Shown here: one piece after another, positions 46,527 through 54,284 of the stretch
Layout: each line of letters begins with the position of its first letter
Position numbering within the stretch: position 1 is the stretch's first letter
Source: Paludibacter sp. 47-17
GTDB taxonomy: Bacteria > Bacteroidota > Bacteroidia > Bacteroidales > Paludibacteraceae
DNA: 64,000 bases
NCBI GenBank assembly: GCA_001898935.1
Contig: MKVT01000025.1
Coordinates: forward strand, 79,300 to 143,299
Direction of reading: 5' to 3'
Made by a program: the position numbers and the translations under genes
The notes under the pieces: generated by a model
What the model saw: the letters and a program-made list of their open reading frames with translations, nothing else
The model's database searches: none
Told to the model about the DNA's origin: nothing

Positions 46527-46916
46527 TTAGTTCTGATTCCCCTGACCGTTGCGGCGGTTACGGGCCCGTTCTTCCTGAAGTGCTTTCCATTTAGCCATTT
46601 TTTCGGGACCCACAATTTTTTCCATGTCGGCATCCCATTTTTTGCGAAGTTCCACAAACTGTTCGCGGCGATTGGCCTGATCGCCCTGCGCCTGTTCGCG
46701 GATTTTTGTCATTTCTTCCTGTTGTTTAACGAACATCTCTTTCAGCTGTTTCTGCTGATCGGCATTCAATTCAAGATCTTTAGCAACCTGTTCGGCGCGT
46801 TGTTCGGGATTCCATTGGGTACGTTGGCCGCGTTGCCCTTGCTGAGTTTGCTGTGCCGTAAGGTTGAGCGAAAAGGCTACCAGGGCCACCATCATTACAA
46901 AAAAATTACGTTTCAT
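46527..46916 (-). CDS. DUF4890-like periplasmic helical protein
   Basis: A 129-residue protein from the ATG at 46916 (an earlier ATG at 46928 adds four residues). After a signal peptide ending near LTAQQ, it is Gln/Arg/Glu-rich and helical (EQRAEQVAKDLELNADQQKQ, MFVKQQEEMTKIREQ), like the Spy/CpxP fold. DUF4890 proteins of Bacteroidota have this form. It may be a periplasmic chaperone or stress protein; the role is not established. Single gene with its own terminator. Confidence 0.78.
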   Translation of the reverse strand: MKRNFFVMMVALVAFSLNLTAQQTQQGQRGQRTQWNPEQRAEQVAKDLELNADQQKQLKEMFVKQQEEMTKIREQAQGDQANRREQFVELRKKWDADMEKIVGPEKMAKWKALQEERARNRRNGQGNQN

Positions 46917-47002
46917 ACTTTTAATCAATTAAATGGATATTGGAGTGGAAAATTCACAGCTACTCTGACTGTACAGCCCTCTGAAAGTTTAACGGCAGGG
47001 CG

Positions 47003-47043
47003 AAAAAAAACGAACCCGGGCTCGATTGCTCCAGCCGGGTTCG
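47003..47043 (-). terminator. Terminator of the ArsR-thioredoxin operon
   Basis: CGAACCCGG (47011-47019) pairs with CCGGGTTCG (47035-47043). Eight A at 47003-47010 give a U8 tail on the minus strand. Confidence 0.88.
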
Positions 47044-47070
47044 TGGGAAATATATAGAGTTACTGAAAAA

Positions 47071-47565
47071 TCAATTGGTTTTCTTCAACAGTACTTCTTC
47101 AATTGCTTTTTTGAACGTTTCCTTGGGCAGGGCTCCCATGGCCATCTGAGGTTGCTCGTTCATCGGTACGAAAAGAAGCGAAGGGATGCTGCGGATACCG
47201 AAGGCGGCTGCCAGTTCCTGTTCTTTTTCGGTGTCGACCTTGTAGATGTAAATTTGTCCGTCGTATTCCTTGGCCAGGTCTTCGAGGATAGGCGCAATGG
47301 TTTTGCAGGGTCCGCACCAGTCGGCGTAAAAATCGATGATACAAGGCTTGTCGCCCAGGTACTTCCATTCGGAAGGATTTGCCTCGTAATTGGCCACTTT
47401 GGTCAGGAACTCGGCTTTGGTCAATTTAATTGTTCCCATTTTTTTTGTTTCGTTAGTTGTAATATTGTCCGCATTTTTTTCGGTCGCTTTGTCTTTCGAC
47501 TGATTGCCGCAGGCTGTGAAGGCAATTAAAATCAGTGCTAATGAAGCTACTACGATTTTTCTCAT
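47071..47565 (-). CDS. Thioredoxin-fold lipoprotein
   Basis: A 164-residue protein from the ATG at 47565. Signal peptide MRKIVVASLALILIAFTAC gives a lipobox with Cys19. The thioredoxin domain follows with the active site WCGPC at 83-87 and the cis-Pro block IRSIPSLLFVP. It is a periplasm-facing dithiol-disulfide protein. The longer frame upstream lacks a signal peptide and overlaps the next gene. It is the last gene of the ArsR-regulated group. Confidence 0.88.
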   Translation of the reverse strand: MRKIVVASLALILIAFTACGNQSKDKATEKNADNITTNETKKMGTIKLTKAEFLTKVANYEANPSEWKYLGDKPCIIDFYADWCGPCKTIAPILEDLAKEYDGQIYIYKVDTEKEQELAAAFGIRSIPSLLFVPMNEQPQMAMGALPKETFKKAIEEVLLKKTN

Positions 47566-47599
47566 AAATATTGAAGTATTAATTGTTGATTCGTAATGA

Positions 47600-47860
47600 T
47601 CAGAGGGTGCATCCCCAGACGGAAGGATCGTCGTAGGCGACTTCTTCCCCTGTACTTGCCGGCAGTTCTTTCCAGCCCAGTTCGTCGAGTTTCCGGCCGA
47701 TTTCCTCCCGCGAAATTTCATCCGTGTGATTGATCACGATACGGCCGTCGATACGGTCCATTTCGGCACCAAACACTCCGCGCAGGGTGCCCAGTTGCTT
47801 GAGCACTTCGTTGTTGCAGGTCATACACTGCGATTTAGAAACCTGGAAAGTACTGTACAT
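47600..47860 (-). CDS. HMA-like small metal-binding protein
   Basis: An 86-residue protein with the CxxC motif of heavy-metal-associated domains, in SQCMTCNNEVLKQLGTL (about residues 10-26), and a ferredoxin-like pattern of strands and helices. It probably binds a soft metal or takes part in thiol exchange with the thioredoxin encoded next. The C-terminal Cys (WGCTL) is unusual. One base separates it from the membrane-protein gene upstream. Confidence 0.68.
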   Translation of the reverse strand: MYSTFQVSKSQCMTCNNEVLKQLGTLRGVFGAEMDRIDGRIVINHTDEISREEIGRKLDELGWKELPASTGEEVAYDDPSVWGCTL

Positions 47861-47861
47861 C

Positions 47862-48122
47862 TTATTTTTTTAATTCTAATTTTTTAAATTTCATTACTTG
47901 TTTCTGAGTTGGTTTTGCCGCCGGTGCGCAACTGCCGCCCGGACAACTCAGGTTGAGTAGCGCCTGCATTCCCAGAAAAGAACCGGTCACGGCATACAAT
48001 TGTTCTTTTGTGGAAAAAAAAGCGCCGAATAAAGCCATTGCCAGCAGTAGGCGCAACAACCGGGTGAAATTCCATCCGGCGATGTAGGTCTTGGCCCAGG
48101 CGGCGAATTTATTCTTTACCAT
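47862..48122 (-). CDS. Small membrane protein of the ArsR operon
   Basis: An 86-residue protein with one or two hydrophobic helices (FTRLLRLLLAMALFGAFF, YAVTGSFLGMQALLNL) and a Cys pair in SCPGGSCAP, resembling DUF2892/YgaP-like small membrane proteins. It overlaps the DUF6132 gene by 14 bp and ends 1 bp before the HMA-like gene. The cysteines fit a role in thiol or metal handling with its neighbours. Confidence 0.68.
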   Translation of the reverse strand: MVKNKFAAWAKTYIAGWNFTRLLRLLLAMALFGAFFSTKEQLYAVTGSFLGMQALLNLSCPGGSCAPAAKPTQKQVMKFKKLELKK

Positions 48123-48330
48123 CGTCGTTCTTTGCTTTCGGTTTGAATAAATCGAACAGCAGGTAGCCGATCAGACCGCCATAGAAGGTACTCACCCAGG
48201 GGTTGGAAGTGATAGGGCAGGTACCCGAGTTGCATCCGATGAAGTAGTAGTAAAGATACCCCCCGGCAAAACCCACGGCAAGGCCGGCGAGCTTGAGGTA
48301 ATGTTTTTTGAGGAAAGCCTGTACGTTCAT
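48109..48330 (-). CDS. DUF6132-family small membrane protein
   Basis: 73 residues from the ATG at 48330; the frame starts five codons earlier at 48345. Two membrane helices (LAGLAVGFAGGYLYYYFIG and VSTFYGGLIGYLLFDLF) flank a Cys-containing loop, GCNSGTCPITSNP. This matches DUF6132, often found near ArsR and rhodanese or thioredoxin genes. Its start overlaps or abuts the arsR stop at 48333. Confidence 0.75.
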   Translation of the reverse strand: MNVQAFLKKHYLKLAGLAVGFAGGYLYYYFIGCNSGTCPITSNPWVSTFYGGLIGYLLFDLFKPKAKNDDGKE

Positions 48331-48332
48331 AT

Positions 48333-48623
48333 TTATTCTTCGCAATTACAACTTTTTATACAATCCAGAATGCGGGTGATTTGTTTGTTCTTCAGCGAAT
48401 AAAAACAATTCTTACCCTCTCTTCTGCAGTTTAATATGCCTTTTGCCCGCATGTCGGTCAAATGATGCGACAGCAGCGACTGCTCGCATTTCAGCTTTTC
48501 GCCTATTTCCGAAACGTTCATTTCGTCGGTATCGGCCAACAGCGATATCACGCACAACCGGGTTCCGTGCGATATGGCTTTCAGTGTATAGGCGGCTTCT
48601 TCCATTTGTAATAATTCCTGCAT
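48333..48623 (-). CDS. ArsR-family repressor
   Basis: A 96-residue winged-helix regulator: SHGTRLCVISLLADTDEMNV, then VSEIGEKLKCEQSLLSHHLT as recognition helix region, then REGKNCFYSL. The usual ELCVCD motif is replaced by KLKCEQS, while extra cysteines occur at about 24 and 68 and in the tail CIKSCNCEE. It may sense a thiol-reactive or metal signal. It leads the operon, and a 9-bp inverted repeat overlaps its promoter, which suggests autoregulation. Confidence 0.85.
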   Translation of the reverse strand: MQELLQMEEAAYTLKAISHGTRLCVISLLADTDEMNVSEIGEKLKCEQSLLSHHLTDMRAKGILNCRREGKNCFYSLKNKQITRILDCIKSCNCEE

Positions 48624-48649
48624 GACAATCGTGTTTTTTAAATCACGTG

Positions 48650-48676
48650 CAAATATATGAACATATCTTCATATAT
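48650..48676 (-). promoter_or_regulatory. arsR promoter and operator
   Basis: The minus-strand -7 box TATATTTG (complement of 48650-48657) overlaps a perfect inverted repeat: ATATATGAA (48653-48661) and TTCATATAT (48668-48676) with a 6-bp centre. This is the size and place expected for an ArsR operator. Confidence 0.75.
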
Positions 48677-48791
48677 CCATAACATTTTCAGAAATATTAA
48701 TAAGCCGGCCTCAATATTTTACACTTTGCTGCGAAAAATGCTGTGAATGATGAATAAATATCAATTTAGAGTCAATTCGGCAGAAATGTTT

Positions 48792-48799
48792 TATCTTTG
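48792..48799 (+). promoter_or_regulatory. -7 promoter element of aroB
   Basis: TATCTTTG lies 22 bp before the ATG at 48822. An earlier in-frame start at 48747 would be upstream of this promoter, so the later start is preferred. Confidence 0.65.
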
Positions 48800-48821
48800 C
48801 ATTTTTGAAGAAAAAAGGAAG

Positions 48822-49877
48822 ATGACCATTGCCAATCCAACCATCATAACCAGCGATTTAGCTGCCGAACTTTCGCGTGCCACCGGCGCTCATCCGGGTC
48901 ACGATTGCTACGTGCTTACCGATACCACCACCGTCGGCGCCTGTTTGCCTTATTTATACGAATGCGGTCTTCCCGCCGAAAGCCGTATTATAACGGTTCG
49001 GGCGGGCGACGAGCATAAGAACATCGAGGCGGCGGTTCAGATCTGGGAGTTCCTGAGCAGCAGCGGCGCTACCCGCAAGTCGCTCTTTATCAATCTGGGA
49101 GGTGGGATGATTACCGACCTGGGCGGATTTGCGGCCTCGACATTCAAGCGGGGGATTCGTTACATTAATATACCAACCTCCCTGTTGGGCGCGGTTGATG
49201 CTGCTACGGGCGGCAAAACCGGAATCAACCTCAGGGGGTTGAAAAACGAAGTCGGGGTGTTTAATCCGGCCGAGTCGACGCTTATCGACGTTCATTTTTT
49301 CAAGAGTCTGGACGCAGAGAATCTCCGTTCGGGCTATGCCGAAATGGTGAAGCATGCGCTTATCGATACTCCGCAGGAGTGGAAAGAGGTGCTGGCGTTC
49401 GATCTGGAGGAAGTCGATTTTGTACGTCTCGGCAGGTTGGTGGAGCGGAGTGTGCGCATCAAGGAGCGGGTGGTGGAGCAGGATCCTACCGAAAAAAACA
49501 TCCGGAAGGCCTTGAACCTGGGGCATACCTTCGGGCATGCTTTTGAAACTTTTTCGCACCGGGTGCATCGTCCGGCTCTCCATGGTTATGCGGTGATGTG
49601 GGGGTTGTTGTGCGAGCTTTACCTGTCGCACGTTCAACTGGGTTTTCCGAAGGAGGAATTGCTGAGACTCCGGTATATGCTGACGGAAAACTACGGTAAG
49701 TTCGAATTTGCCTGCGGCGATTACGACGATTTGTACGAACTCATGACACACGACAAGAAAAACGATGCCGGTTTCGTGAATTTCACCCTGCTGGGCGGCA
49801 TCGGCGATATACGGATCAACTGTTCGGCCACCAAAGAGCAGATTTTTGAAACGCTTGATTTTTATTTATCGATATAA
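48822..49877 (+). CDS. aroB: 3-dehydroquinate synthase
   Basis: A 351-residue enzyme of the shikimate pathway that converts DAHP to 3-dehydroquinate with NAD+ and a metal. Family blocks: VRAGDEHKNIEAAVQIW, the NAD site LGGGMITDLGGFAAS, IPTSLLGAVDAATGGKTGIN, and metal histidines in NLGHTFGHAFE. Start chosen from the promoter position. It is followed 47 bp later by a CoA-binding protein gene. Confidence 0.95.
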   Translation: MTIANPTIITSDLAAELSRATGAHPGHDCYVLTDTTTVGACLPYLYECGLPAESRIITVRAGDEHKNIEAAVQIWEFLSSSGATRKSLFINLGGGMITDLGGFAASTFKRGIRYINIPTSLLGAVDAATGGKTGINLRGLKNEVGVFNPAESTLIDVHFFKSLDAENLRSGYAEMVKHALIDTPQEWKEVLAFDLEEVDFVRLGRLVERSVRIKERVVEQDPTEKNIRKALNLGHTFGHAFETFSHRVHRPALHGYAVMWGLLCELYLSHVQLGFPKEELLRLRYMLTENYGKFEFACGDYDDLYELMTHDKKNDAGFVNFTLLGGIGDIRINCSATKEQIFETLDFYLSI

Positions 49878-49924
49878 GTTAAAACGGGTTGCGGGTGTAC
49901 TGCGACCACAATGTGGAAGTTATT

Positions 49925-50284
49925 ATGAAGAAAACATTAGTGATAGGGGCGAGCAATAATCCCGAGCGATATTCGTACAAAGCTGCCGAAAAACTGCTGA
50001 ATTACGGTCACGAGATCGAGTTGCTGGGTTTACGTAGCGATGTGATATTCGGCCGCACTATCGACACCGAAAAGAAGGCCTACGAAGGACTGGATACGGT
50101 AACGCTGTACGTAGGACCGAAAAATCAGCCTGAGTACTACGATTATGTTGCTTCGCTGAATCCGAAGCGGGTGATTTTTAATCCGGGGACCGAAAATCCG
50201 GAATTCGAATTATTGCTTGCCAACAAGGGGATTGAAGTGGAAGTAGCTTGCACACTGGTGTTGTTGGGTACCGGACAATATTGA
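49925..50284 (+). CDS. CoA-binding domain protein
   Basis: 119 residues from the ATG at 49925 (MKKTLVIGASNNPERYSYKA). A single Rossmann-fold CoA-binding domain like those of succinyl-CoA synthetase alpha and YccU/YneT. It has ASNNPERYS as the nucleotide contact and ends LLGTGQY. The role is unknown. It is placed between aroB and dapB, probably in one operon. Length is normal for this short family. Confidence 0.85.
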   Translation: MKKTLVIGASNNPERYSYKAAEKLLNYGHEIELLGLRSDVIFGRTIDTEKKAYEGLDTVTLYVGPKNQPEYYDYVASLNPKRVIFNPGTENPEFELLLANKGIEVEVACTLVLLGTGQY

Positions 50285-50301
50285 TTTCAATACCTCGAAA
50301 T

Positions 50302-51021
50302 ATGAAGATTGCATTAATTGGATATGGTAAAATGGGCAGGATCATCGAACGTATTGCCCTGGAACGTGGCCATGAGATCGTATGCGTTATCGATATCGAC
50401 AATCGCGACGATTTTGCTTCCGAAGCTTATAAAAGTGCCGATGTGGCTATCGAGTTTTCGGTGCCGGCGGTTGCGGTGAGTAATATCCGCAGTTCGTTTG
50501 CTGCCGGGGTGCCGGTGGTATGCGGCACAACGGGCTGGACCGAAGCGTTGCCGGACTTGCAACGGGAGATTGAAGAAGGCGGTCACACCTTGTTCTGGAG
50601 TTCCAACTACAGTTTGGGAGTGAACATCTTTATGAAGGTGAATTCGTACCTGGCAAAGCTTATGAATCGCTTTCCGGAGTATAATGTCGAAATGACCGAA
50701 GTGCACCACACCCAAAAACTGGACGCTCCCAGCGGAACGGCCATCACCCTGGCCGAAGGCATTCTGAACGAACTCGACCGGAAGACCGCCTGGTCGAAAG
50801 AAACCGAGGCATCGGGCGCTCACCTGGCGATCAGGTCGATTCGTGAAGGTCAGGTGCCCGGTATACATACCATCCGTTACGAATCGGACGTGGATAGCAT
50901 CACCATGACCCACGACGCCAAGTCGCGCGAGGGCTTTGCCCTGGGTGCGGTGGTGGCAGCCGAATTTACAGCCGGTAAAAAGGGCTTGCTCGGTATGAAG
51001 GATCTTTTCAAATTTGATTGA
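50302..51021 (+). CDS. dapB: 4-hydroxy-tetrahydrodipicolinate reductase
   Basis: 239 residues from the ATG at 50302 (MKIALIGYGKMGRII). The NAD(P)-binding site is GYGKMG (8-13). CGTTGW and SSNYSLGVNIF form the substrate region, and the catalytic His-Lys block is HHTQKLDAPSGTA. It makes tetrahydrodipicolinate for lysine and diaminopimelate. The gene begins 17 bp after the CoA-binding gene. The protein is slightly shorter than the E. coli enzyme, as is usual in Bacteroidota. Confidence 0.95.
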   Translation: MKIALIGYGKMGRIIERIALERGHEIVCVIDIDNRDDFASEAYKSADVAIEFSVPAVAVSNIRSSFAAGVPVVCGTTGWTEALPDLQREIEEGGHTLFWSSNYSLGVNIFMKVNSYLAKLMNRFPEYNVEMTEVHHTQKLDAPSGTAITLAEGILNELDRKTAWSKETEASGAHLAIRSIREGQVPGIHTIRYESDVDSITMTHDAKSREGFALGAVVAAEFTAGKKGLLGMKDLFKFD

Positions 51022-51041
51022 ACCCCTAAATTAATAAGTAT

Positions 51042-52535
51042 ATGAAGAATCAGGAAAGCAGGTTTCCTAGGTCGTCGGCTTCCCTGCGCGACCGGTTGAA
51101 GCAACCGGTGAAACAGTGGATCAAGGCGGTGGTTTGGTGTGTGATATATATTCTGTTTATAACCTGGGTAGGAACTTTTTGGTGGTTATTGCTGTTGCCG
51201 TTGGTGTTCGATGCATTCATCACGCAGTATATCCCCTGGACCTGGTGGAAGAAATCGCAGAACAAGACGGTACTGACGGTAATGGGGTGGATCGACGCCA
51301 TTGTGTTTGCACTGGTAGCAGTGTATTTCATCAACTTATACCTGTTTCAGAATTACCAGATTCCTACTTCATCGCTCGAGAAAACCCTGCTGGTAGGCGA
51401 TTTTCTTTTTGTGAGCAAGGCCAGTTACGGTCCCCGCGTGCCCAACACGCCCTTGTCGTTCCCGCTGGTTCAGCACACGTTCCCGGTTCTCAATACCAAA
51501 TCGTATCTCGAGAAGCCGCAATGGGAGTATAAACGGTTGAAGGGTTTCGATACAATCGAACGGAACGATATAGTGGTGTTCAACTTCCCCACCGGCGACA
51601 CCGTGCCTGTGAAGAAGCAAAACCCCGATTACTATGTGAGCAGCTATTACGAGGGGTACGGCAGTTTGAAATACCAGAATCCCGATGTGGAACCCACTCC
51701 CGAAGCCTGTATGGCCCGCGGAAGGGAGATCGTGCGTTCGCGGCGTGATGTATATGGCGAAATAGTGTACCGGCCGGTGGACCGGCGCGAGAATTACGTG
51801 AAACGCTGTGTTGCGCTTCCCGGCGATTTTTTTGAAATGCGCGATAATGTTATTTATATCAACAACGAGCCCGAAGAAGCACATCCGGGTGTGCAGTTGA
51901 ATTATTATGTGCAGACCAACGGGAACTTTTTTTCGAACGAAATGCTCACCAAACTGGGGGTAAGTAAAGAAGATCGTTACCTGATGAAACCCGATGCCGA
52001 CAAACAATTGATTTCGTACCTCGGGCTCGATTCTTCGCAGCCGATCTATCATATGCCCCTTACCGGCGAGATGGTGAAGAAACTCAAGTCGAGCACCTTG
52101 GTAAAAACGATACTGGTGGAGCCTCCGGTGATGGGTGGGGATGTGTTTCCGCTGGGAGGCCGTCATGGCTGGGATCGCGACAATTACGGACCTATTTACA
52201 TTCCGAAGAAGGGCGGTACGCTGAAGTTGAATGCCTGGAATTTGCCGGTGTATGAGCGTATAATTCGGGTATACGAGAAAAACGATCTGGTGGTAAAGGA
52301 CGGCAAGTACTATATCAATGGGAAAGAAACCGAATACTATACCTTTAAAATGGATTATTACTGGATGATGGGCGACAACCGGCATATGTCGGCCGACTCG
52401 CGTTTCTGGGGTTTTGTACCCGAGGATCATGTGGTGGGTCGCCCGGTTGCCGTGTGGCTGTCGCTCGACAAGGATAAAGGATGGTTGGAAGGTAAGATCC
52501 GGTTTAATCGTTTCTTCAAGGATGCTCGTCGCTGA
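51042..52535 (+). CDS. lepB: Signal peptidase I, extended form
   Basis: A 497-residue membrane serine peptidase that removes signal peptides outside the inner membrane. N-terminal hydrophobic helices at about 28-55 and 78-100 are followed by the serine box QIPTSSLEKTLLVGD (Ser111 likely catalytic) and the lysine box YVKRCVALPGD (about residue 260). The C-terminal box is MMGDNRHMSADSRFWG. About 100-150 residues of insertion between the boxes make it longer than the E. coli enzyme, a form seen in Bacteroidota. It follows dapB closely and overlaps the WbqC-like gene. Confidence 0.93.
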   Translation: MKNQESRFPRSSASLRDRLKQPVKQWIKAVVWCVIYILFITWVGTFWWLLLLPLVFDAFITQYIPWTWWKKSQNKTVLTVMGWIDAIVFALVAVYFINLYLFQNYQIPTSSLEKTLLVGDFLFVSKASYGPRVPNTPLSFPLVQHTFPVLNTKSYLEKPQWEYKRLKGFDTIERNDIVVFNFPTGDTVPVKKQNPDYYVSSYYEGYGSLKYQNPDVEPTPEACMARGREIVRSRRDVYGEIVYRPVDRRENYVKRCVALPGDFFEMRDNVIYINNEPEEAHPGVQLNYYVQTNGNFFSNEMLTKLGVSKEDRYLMKPDADKQLISYLGLDSSQPIYHMPLTGEMVKKLKSSTLVKTILVEPPVMGGDVFPLGGRHGWDRDNYGPIYIPKKGGTLKLNAWNLPVYERIIRVYEKNDLVVKDGKYYINGKETEYYTFKMDYYWMMGDNRHMSADSRFWGFVPEDHVVGRPVAVWLSLDKDKGWLEGKIRFNRFFKDARR

Positions 52536-53175
52536 CCGTCCGGTATGTGTAAGTACGGCCTATCTTCCGCCGGTCGAATACCTGGTTTTGTGGATGCATG
52601 CGCCTGCGTTTTATATCGAGCAACACGAGTATTTCGAAAAGCAGAGTTACCGTAACCGGTGCCGTATAGCTGCCTCTGCCGGAACGATGGAGCTCACCAT
52701 CCCCGTGGAGCGTTGCTCCGGCAACCGCACGCCCATTGGCGAGGTGTTGCTGTCGGATCACGGCAACTGGGCGCAGCAGCATTGGAAAGCGATAGAGTCG
52801 GCCTACCAGTCGAGTCCTTTTTTCGAATACATGGCCGACGAGTTAAAAGCCATCTACGATCGGCCGGGGGCTAGCCTTTGGGATTTCAATTGGCGGCTGA
52901 TGGAATGGCTGGCATCGTGGCTCGAAATCGATAAACCGTTATTAAAAACGGAGGCTTTTCAGGCAGTGCCCGGCGATGCCCTCGTGTTGCGGCAGCTGCT
53001 GCATCCCAAGAGGCCCGCCTTGCTGACCGGTTTTCCTGTTTATTATCAGGTTTTTGCTTCCAAAACCGGTTTTGCCCCCAACCTCAGCACTCTCGATCTG
53101 CTGATGAATTGCGGAAAGGAGGCAATTTTATACCTGAATTCTTTTAAAAACCATAAGTTTTCAGTAATTTTGTGA
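52522..53175 (+). CDS. WbqC-family protein
   Basis: 217 residues from the ATG at 52522, overlapping the lepB end by 14 bp. Blocks STAYLPPVEYLVLW, IEQHEYFEKQSYRNRCRI and LTIPVER, and WKAIESAYQSSPFF, are typical of WbqC-like proteins. Members are linked with surface polysaccharide or protein modification loci and are thought to be transferases, but the reaction is not established. Probably cotranscribed with lepB. Confidence 0.87.
   Translation: MLVADRPVCVSTAYLPPVEYLVLWMHAPAFYIEQHEYFEKQSYRNRCRIAASAGTMELTIPVERCSGNRTPIGEVLLSDHGNWAQQHWKAIESAYQSSPFFEYMADELKAIYDRPGASLWDFNWRLMEWLASWLEIDKPLLKTEAFQAVPGDALVLRQLLHPKRPALLTGFPVYYQVFASKTGFAPNLSTLDLLMNCGKEAILYLNSFKNHKFSVIL
53165..53172 (+). promoter_or_regulatory. 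-7 promoter element of ilvE
   Basis: TAATTTTG inside the last codons of the WbqC-like gene, 36 bp before the ATG at 53208. It argues for that start over the in-frame GTG at 53172. Confidence 0.55.
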
Positions 53176-53207
53176 AAACTACGATAACGAACTTAAATAT
53201 ACGCGAT

Positions 53208-54227
53208 ATGGAACAAATCGATTGGGGAAACCTGGGTTTCGGCTATATGAAAACCGATTACAATGTGCGCTGTACATTCAGAGACGGAAAATGGGGCGAG
53301 CTGGAAGTGCATGATGAGGAATACCTGCAGCTGCACATGGCTGCTACTTGTCTGCACTACGGTCAGGAAGTGTTTGAGGGTTTAAAAGCTTTCAGAGGAA
53401 AGGATGGCAAGGTGCGTATTTTCAGGATGGACGAAAATGCGAAGCGCATGCAAAATTCCTGCGAAGGCATTCTGATGGAGAAATTTCCTCAGGAGTTGTT
53501 TGAAGCGGCTGTAGTGAAGGCGGTTAAGCTGAACGAGCGCTTTATTCCTCCTTATGGTTCGGGCGCTACCTTATACATTCGTCCGTTCCTGTTTGGGATC
53601 AGTCCGCAGCTGGGTGTACGCCCGGCTTCGGAGTATTTGTTTATCGTGTTCGTGGCTCCGGTAGGTCCGTATTTCAAAGGTGGTTTTGCCACCACTCCGT
53701 TTGTGATCATGCGCCAGTACGACCGTTCGGCTCCCCTGGGTACCGGAAAGTACAAGGTAGGAGGCAATTATGCGGCCAGTCTGGTGGCCGGCCAGCACGC
53801 GCATCGGCTCGGGTATTCCAATATTTTCTACCTCGATGCAAAAGAAAAGAAATACATTGATGAATGCGGGGCGGCCAATTTCTTCGGTATAAAAAACAAT
53901 ACCTATGTAACTCCCGAGTCGACGTCCATTTTGCCGTCGATTACCAACAAAAGCTTGATGGTGCTGGCCGAAGATATGGGATTGGCCGTGGAACGCCGCC
54001 ATGTTCCTGTTGAAGAGCTGGCTACATTCGAAGAGGCAGGTGCCTGCGGCACAGCTGCGGTAATCAGTCCTATCGAACGAATTGATGATTTCGACACCGG
54101 GGTTTCGTATGTGTTTGCCAAAGACGGCAAGCCCGGGCCGGTGTGTGATAAATTGTACCACAAACTCACGGCCATTCAATGTGGCGATGAGCCCGATACG
54201 CACGGTTGGGTGACGGTGCTGGAATAA
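53208..54227 (+). CDS. ilvE: Branched-chain amino acid aminotransferase
   Basis: 339 residues from the ATG at 53208. A PLP fold-type IV aminotransferase with LHYGQEVFEGLKAFRG, the GTGKYKVGGNYAAS block around the PLP lysine, and ECGAANFFGI. It interconverts valine, leucine and isoleucine with their 2-oxo acids. A 12-residue longer form from a GTG at 53172 is possible but would start at the promoter. A terminator follows 4 bp after the stop. Confidence 0.93.
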   Translation: MEQIDWGNLGFGYMKTDYNVRCTFRDGKWGELEVHDEEYLQLHMAATCLHYGQEVFEGLKAFRGKDGKVRIFRMDENAKRMQNSCEGILMEKFPQELFEAAVVKAVKLNERFIPPYGSGATLYIRPFLFGISPQLGVRPASEYLFIVFVAPVGPYFKGGFATTPFVIMRQYDRSAPLGTGKYKVGGNYAASLVAGQHAHRLGYSNIFYLDAKEKKYIDECGAANFFGIKNNTYVTPESTSILPSITNKSLMVLAEDMGLAVERRHVPVEELATFEEAGACGTAAVISPIERIDDFDTGVSYVFAKDGKPGPVCDKLYHKLTAIQCGDEPDTHGWVTVLE

Positions 54228-54230
54228 AAT

Positions 54231-54274
54231 ACAACGAGGGCCTGCCTGGTGATCCACCTGCAGGCCCTTGTTGT
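54231..54274. terminator. Terminator between convergent ilvE and aroA
   Basis: ACAACGAGGGCCTGC (54231-54245) pairs with GCAGGCCCTTGTTGT (54260-54274), a 15-bp stem with one wobble. It lies between convergent genes and can serve both. Confidence 0.75.
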
Positions 54275-54284
54275 TGATATCCAC

